From assembly GCA_903934155.1 (NCBI GenBank), contig CAIZMS010000201.1:1-8696 (forward strand): a stretch of 8,696 nt of DNA, in the 5' to 3' direction. The notes beneath the pieces are model-generated. The model searched no databases and had not been told where the DNA came from. It saw only the letters and a list, made by a program, of their open reading frames with translations. This DNA is from an uncultured bacterium (GTDB lineage: Bacteria > Verrucomicrobiota > Kiritimatiellia > CAIKKV01 > CAITUY01). Position numbers and translations under genes: made by a program. Below are positions 7,031 through 8,696 of this stretch, in pieces; the stretch's first letter is position 1, and each line of letters begins with the position of its first letter.

Positions 7031-7911
7031 CCATTCCACTCCGCCGTCTCCTCCCTCAGTGCCGCCACCATCCGGGCGGCATCCACCGATTCCTTCACCT
7101 CATGCACACGCCAAATATTCGCCCCTCGGGCGGCCGCCCAGACCGCACCGGTCAAACTTCCCGCCAGACGATCCGGGACATCACGCCCTGTGACCATTCC
7201 AATAAATTTCTTCCGCGATATCCCGACCACCACCGGTCGGCCACAGTCCACAAACCTCTGCATCCCTGACAGAAGCTTGAGGTTGTGCTCCCCTGTTTTA
7301 CCAAAACCGATGCCCGGGTCGAGCGCCATTGTGTCGGGATCCAACCCGGCACCTTCCAAAGTCATCCGCCGTTGATTCAACCAGGCGGCCACTTCGGCAA
7401 CCACATCATCATATCGGGGATCCTGCTGCATCGTGGCGGGCTCACCGCGCATATGCATCAACACGACCCCGGCCCCCGTGCGGCGGGCCACCTCTTGCAT
7501 CGCCGGATCACCCAGTGCCGTCACATCATTGATGATCCTGGCCCCGGCCTCCATCGCCTGCTCTGCCACGGCGGCCTTTCGCGTATCGACCGAAATCACC
7601 GGCGCATTGGACTGGCCTGAATACGCCTTCGTCAGGGCCCGAATCACCGGAATCACCCGGGCACACTCGTCTTCCGTCGACACCGGTAAGGACCCCGGTC
7701 GTGTGGATTCGCCGCCAATGTCCACAATATCGGCTCCTTCGTGAGCCATCTCGAGCCCCCTCATAACGGCAGACTCCAGCGACTGAAACTGTCCGCCATC
7801 CGAAAATGAATCCGGGGTCACATTCAGGATCCCCATGACCCGTGGCCTCGCATCGATCCGGAGCGTCCGGTCGCAACATCTCCACACCAGATTCCAAACT
7901 TCGTCCATCAT
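7027..7911 (-). CDS. folP: Dihydropteroate synthase
   Basis: FolP condenses 6-hydroxymethyl-dihydropterin diphosphate with p-aminobenzoate to give dihydropteroate, the sulfonamide-sensitive step of folate synthesis, in the cytoplasm. The 294-residue product has normal length and a full TIM-barrel set of signatures: VMGILNVTPDSFSDGG at 25-40, GADIVDIGGESTRPGS at 59-74, SVDTRK at 107-112, INDVTA at 127-132, MHMRG at 152-156, DPGIGFGKT at 198-206, GISRKKFIG at 230-238 and RVHEV at 268-272. The pterin-binding Asn and Asp and the final Arg and His are all present, so it should be active. The start is an ATG overlapping the ftsH stop (ATGA, 4 bases), immediately followed by a second in-frame ATG; either could be used. 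The Shine-Dalgarno match is poor, suggesting coupling to ftsH translation. The ftsH-folP pairing is widespread in bacteria. Confidence 0.97.
   Translation of the reverse strand: MMDEVWNLVWRCCDRTLRIDARPRVMGILNVTPDSFSDGGQFQSLESAVMRGLEMAHEGADIVDIGGESTRPGSLPVSTEDECARVIPVIRALTKAYSGQSNAPVISVDTRKAAVAEQAMEAGARIINDVTALGDPAMQEVARRTGAGVVLMHMRGEPATMQQDPRYDDVVAEVAAWLNQRRMTLEGAGLDPDTMALDPGIGFGKTGEHNLKLLSGMQRFVDCGRPVVVGISRKKFIGMVTGRDVPDRLAGSLTGAVWAAARGANIWRVHEVKESVDAARMVAALREETAEWNG
7039..7042 (-). promoter_or_regulatory. Ribosome binding site of cdaA
   Basis: The minus strand reads GGAG here, eight bases before the ATG at 7030 and inside the folP coding region. It supports that ATG over the upstream GTG at 7039, which would overlap the site itself. 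Confidence 0.5.
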
Positions 7912-8696
7912 GCCACCGAAGGCGTCATTACACTCGCCGAGGTCGCAGGCTCCGCCTTCACGCCTTCCGCCTCAGGCGGCGGCAGGCGCTCGCTCTCGGA
8001 CAGGATCCGGCCCTGCGACATCAAATCCTCCACATCACGGGCATCCAACGTTTCCCTTTCCAGAAGTGCCTTGGTGATCAGCTCGAGCTTGTCCCGGTTT
8101 TTCTCGATGATCTCCCGGGCGTGCGTATAACTTTCCCGCAAGAGATTACTGATATCGGCGTCAATTTTCCGGGCCGTATCCTCGCTGTAATCCTGTGATC
8201 GGGAAATTTCCCGCCCCAGGAACATCAACTCTTCATGGTTCCCGAAGGTTTGCGGTCCGAGAGTCTCGCTCATTCCCCAGTCGCACACCATCAGACGCGC
8301 CAGACGCGTAGCGTGTTTCAAATCGCTTCGAGCACCCGAAGTGATATCGCCGAACACCAGTTCTTCGGCCACACGACCGCCCATCATGGTGGCAAGCGTT
8401 CCTTTTAACTTGAGCTTGCCTTCCATGTACCGGTCTTTTTCCGGAAGTTGCATGGTGGCGCCCAGGTACGCCGTGCCTCTGGGAATAATGGTGATCTTGT
8501 GTAGCGGTTCACTTTCCTTAACCAGTAGCGTGACCAGGGCATGACCGGTCTCGTGGTAGGCGGTGATTTTCTTTTCCTTCTCGTCCAGTACGCGACTGCG
8601 ACGTTCCCGGCCCCAACGCACCTTATCGCGCGCCTCTTCAAGATCAGGGAGCGTGACGGATTCTTTTCCGCCGCGTGCCGCCAGCAGCGCCGCCTC
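7908..8696 (-). CDS. ftsH: FtsH ATP-dependent zinc metalloprotease, C-terminal part (5' end outside window)
   Basis: This is the last 262 codons of the membrane-anchored AAA+ protease that degrades misfolded membrane proteins and short-lived regulators. The reading frame stays open to the window edge, so the transmembrane segments and the ATPase core are missing from view. The visible part opens with the end of the AAA+ lid (EAALLAARGGK, then DLEEARDKVRWGRERRS). The M41 peptidase domain follows, with zinc motif HETGH at visible residues 48-52 and the third zinc-ligand aspartate in SGARSDLKHAT near residue 125. HETGH in place of the commoner HEAGH still fits HExxH. The last 25 or so residues are a low-complexity tail rich in Pro, Ala and Glu. 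A GTG at 8621 is an internal valine codon, not a start. The stop codon overlaps the folP start as ATGA. Identification is secure. Confidence 0.97.
   Translation of the reverse strand, partial: EAALLAARGGKESVTLPDLEEARDKVRWGRERRSRVLDEKEKKITAYHETGHALVTLLVKESEPLHKITIIPRGTAYLGATMQLPEKDRYMEGKLKLKGTLATMMGGRVAEELVFGDITSGARSDLKHATRLARLMVCDWGMSETLGPQTFGNHEELMFLGREISRSQDYSEDTARKIDADISNLLRESYTHAREIIEKNRDKLELITKALLERETLDARDVEDLMSQGRILSESERLPPPEAEGVKAEPATSASVMTPSVA

Noticed and set aside
6440..7375. A 311-codon open frame on the plus strand
   Set aside because: It lies antisense to cdaA and folP, both of which have full family motifs. The frame is an antisense shadow with a composition unlike a real protein.
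1..8696. Defence, CRISPR, phage or other accessory system
   Set aside because: All sizeable genes are conserved housekeeping genes in one operon. There are no spaced direct repeats, integrases, transposases or toxin-antitoxin motifs.

Overview
The window is about 8.7 kb of moderately GC-rich bacterial chromosome. It carries one tightly packed gene string, entirely on the minus strand and read from right to left: ftsH (3' part only) - folP - cdaA - cdaR - TPR protein - ftsK - rodZ-like - rimO, with a possible 51-codon ORF overlapping the end of rimO. Neighbouring genes overlap by 4 to 11 bases or are separated by at most about 12, so no internal gap has room for an ordinary promoter or terminator. 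The whole set is best read as one operon whose promoter lies upstream of ftsH, outside the window.

These are housekeeping functions of the membrane and cell cycle: a membrane AAA+ protease (FtsH), dihydropteroate synthase for folate (FolP), the membrane diadenylate cyclase that makes c-di-AMP (CdaA) with its YbbR-domain partner (CdaR), an exported tetratricopeptide protein, the DNA translocase of the division septum (FtsK), a RodZ-like membrane HTH protein, and the methylthiotransferase that modifies ribosomal protein S12 (RimO). The order joins two widely known neighbourhoods: ftsH-folP-cdaA-cdaR, which in many bacteria runs on into glmM, and ftsK-rodZ-rimO. Here the glmM position is taken by the TPR gene and the ftsK group.

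The leftmost 344 bases hold no recognisable conserved gene. They contain the candidate small ORF (197-352), several inverted repeats, and a hairpin followed by a T-run on the minus strand that may be a weak terminator. There are no tRNA or rRNA genes, CRISPR arrays, insertion sequences or phage genes that I can recognise.

Taxonomy cannot be fixed from this sequence. The gene order and the wording of the FtsH and FtsK motifs suggest a Gram-negative-type bacterium, perhaps of the PVC group (Verrucomicrobiota, Kiritimatiellota or Lentisphaerota) or a deltaproteobacterial relative; this is inference. I see no convincing novel defence or mobile system. The points of interest are the fused operon layout, a few protein peculiarities and the structured left end.
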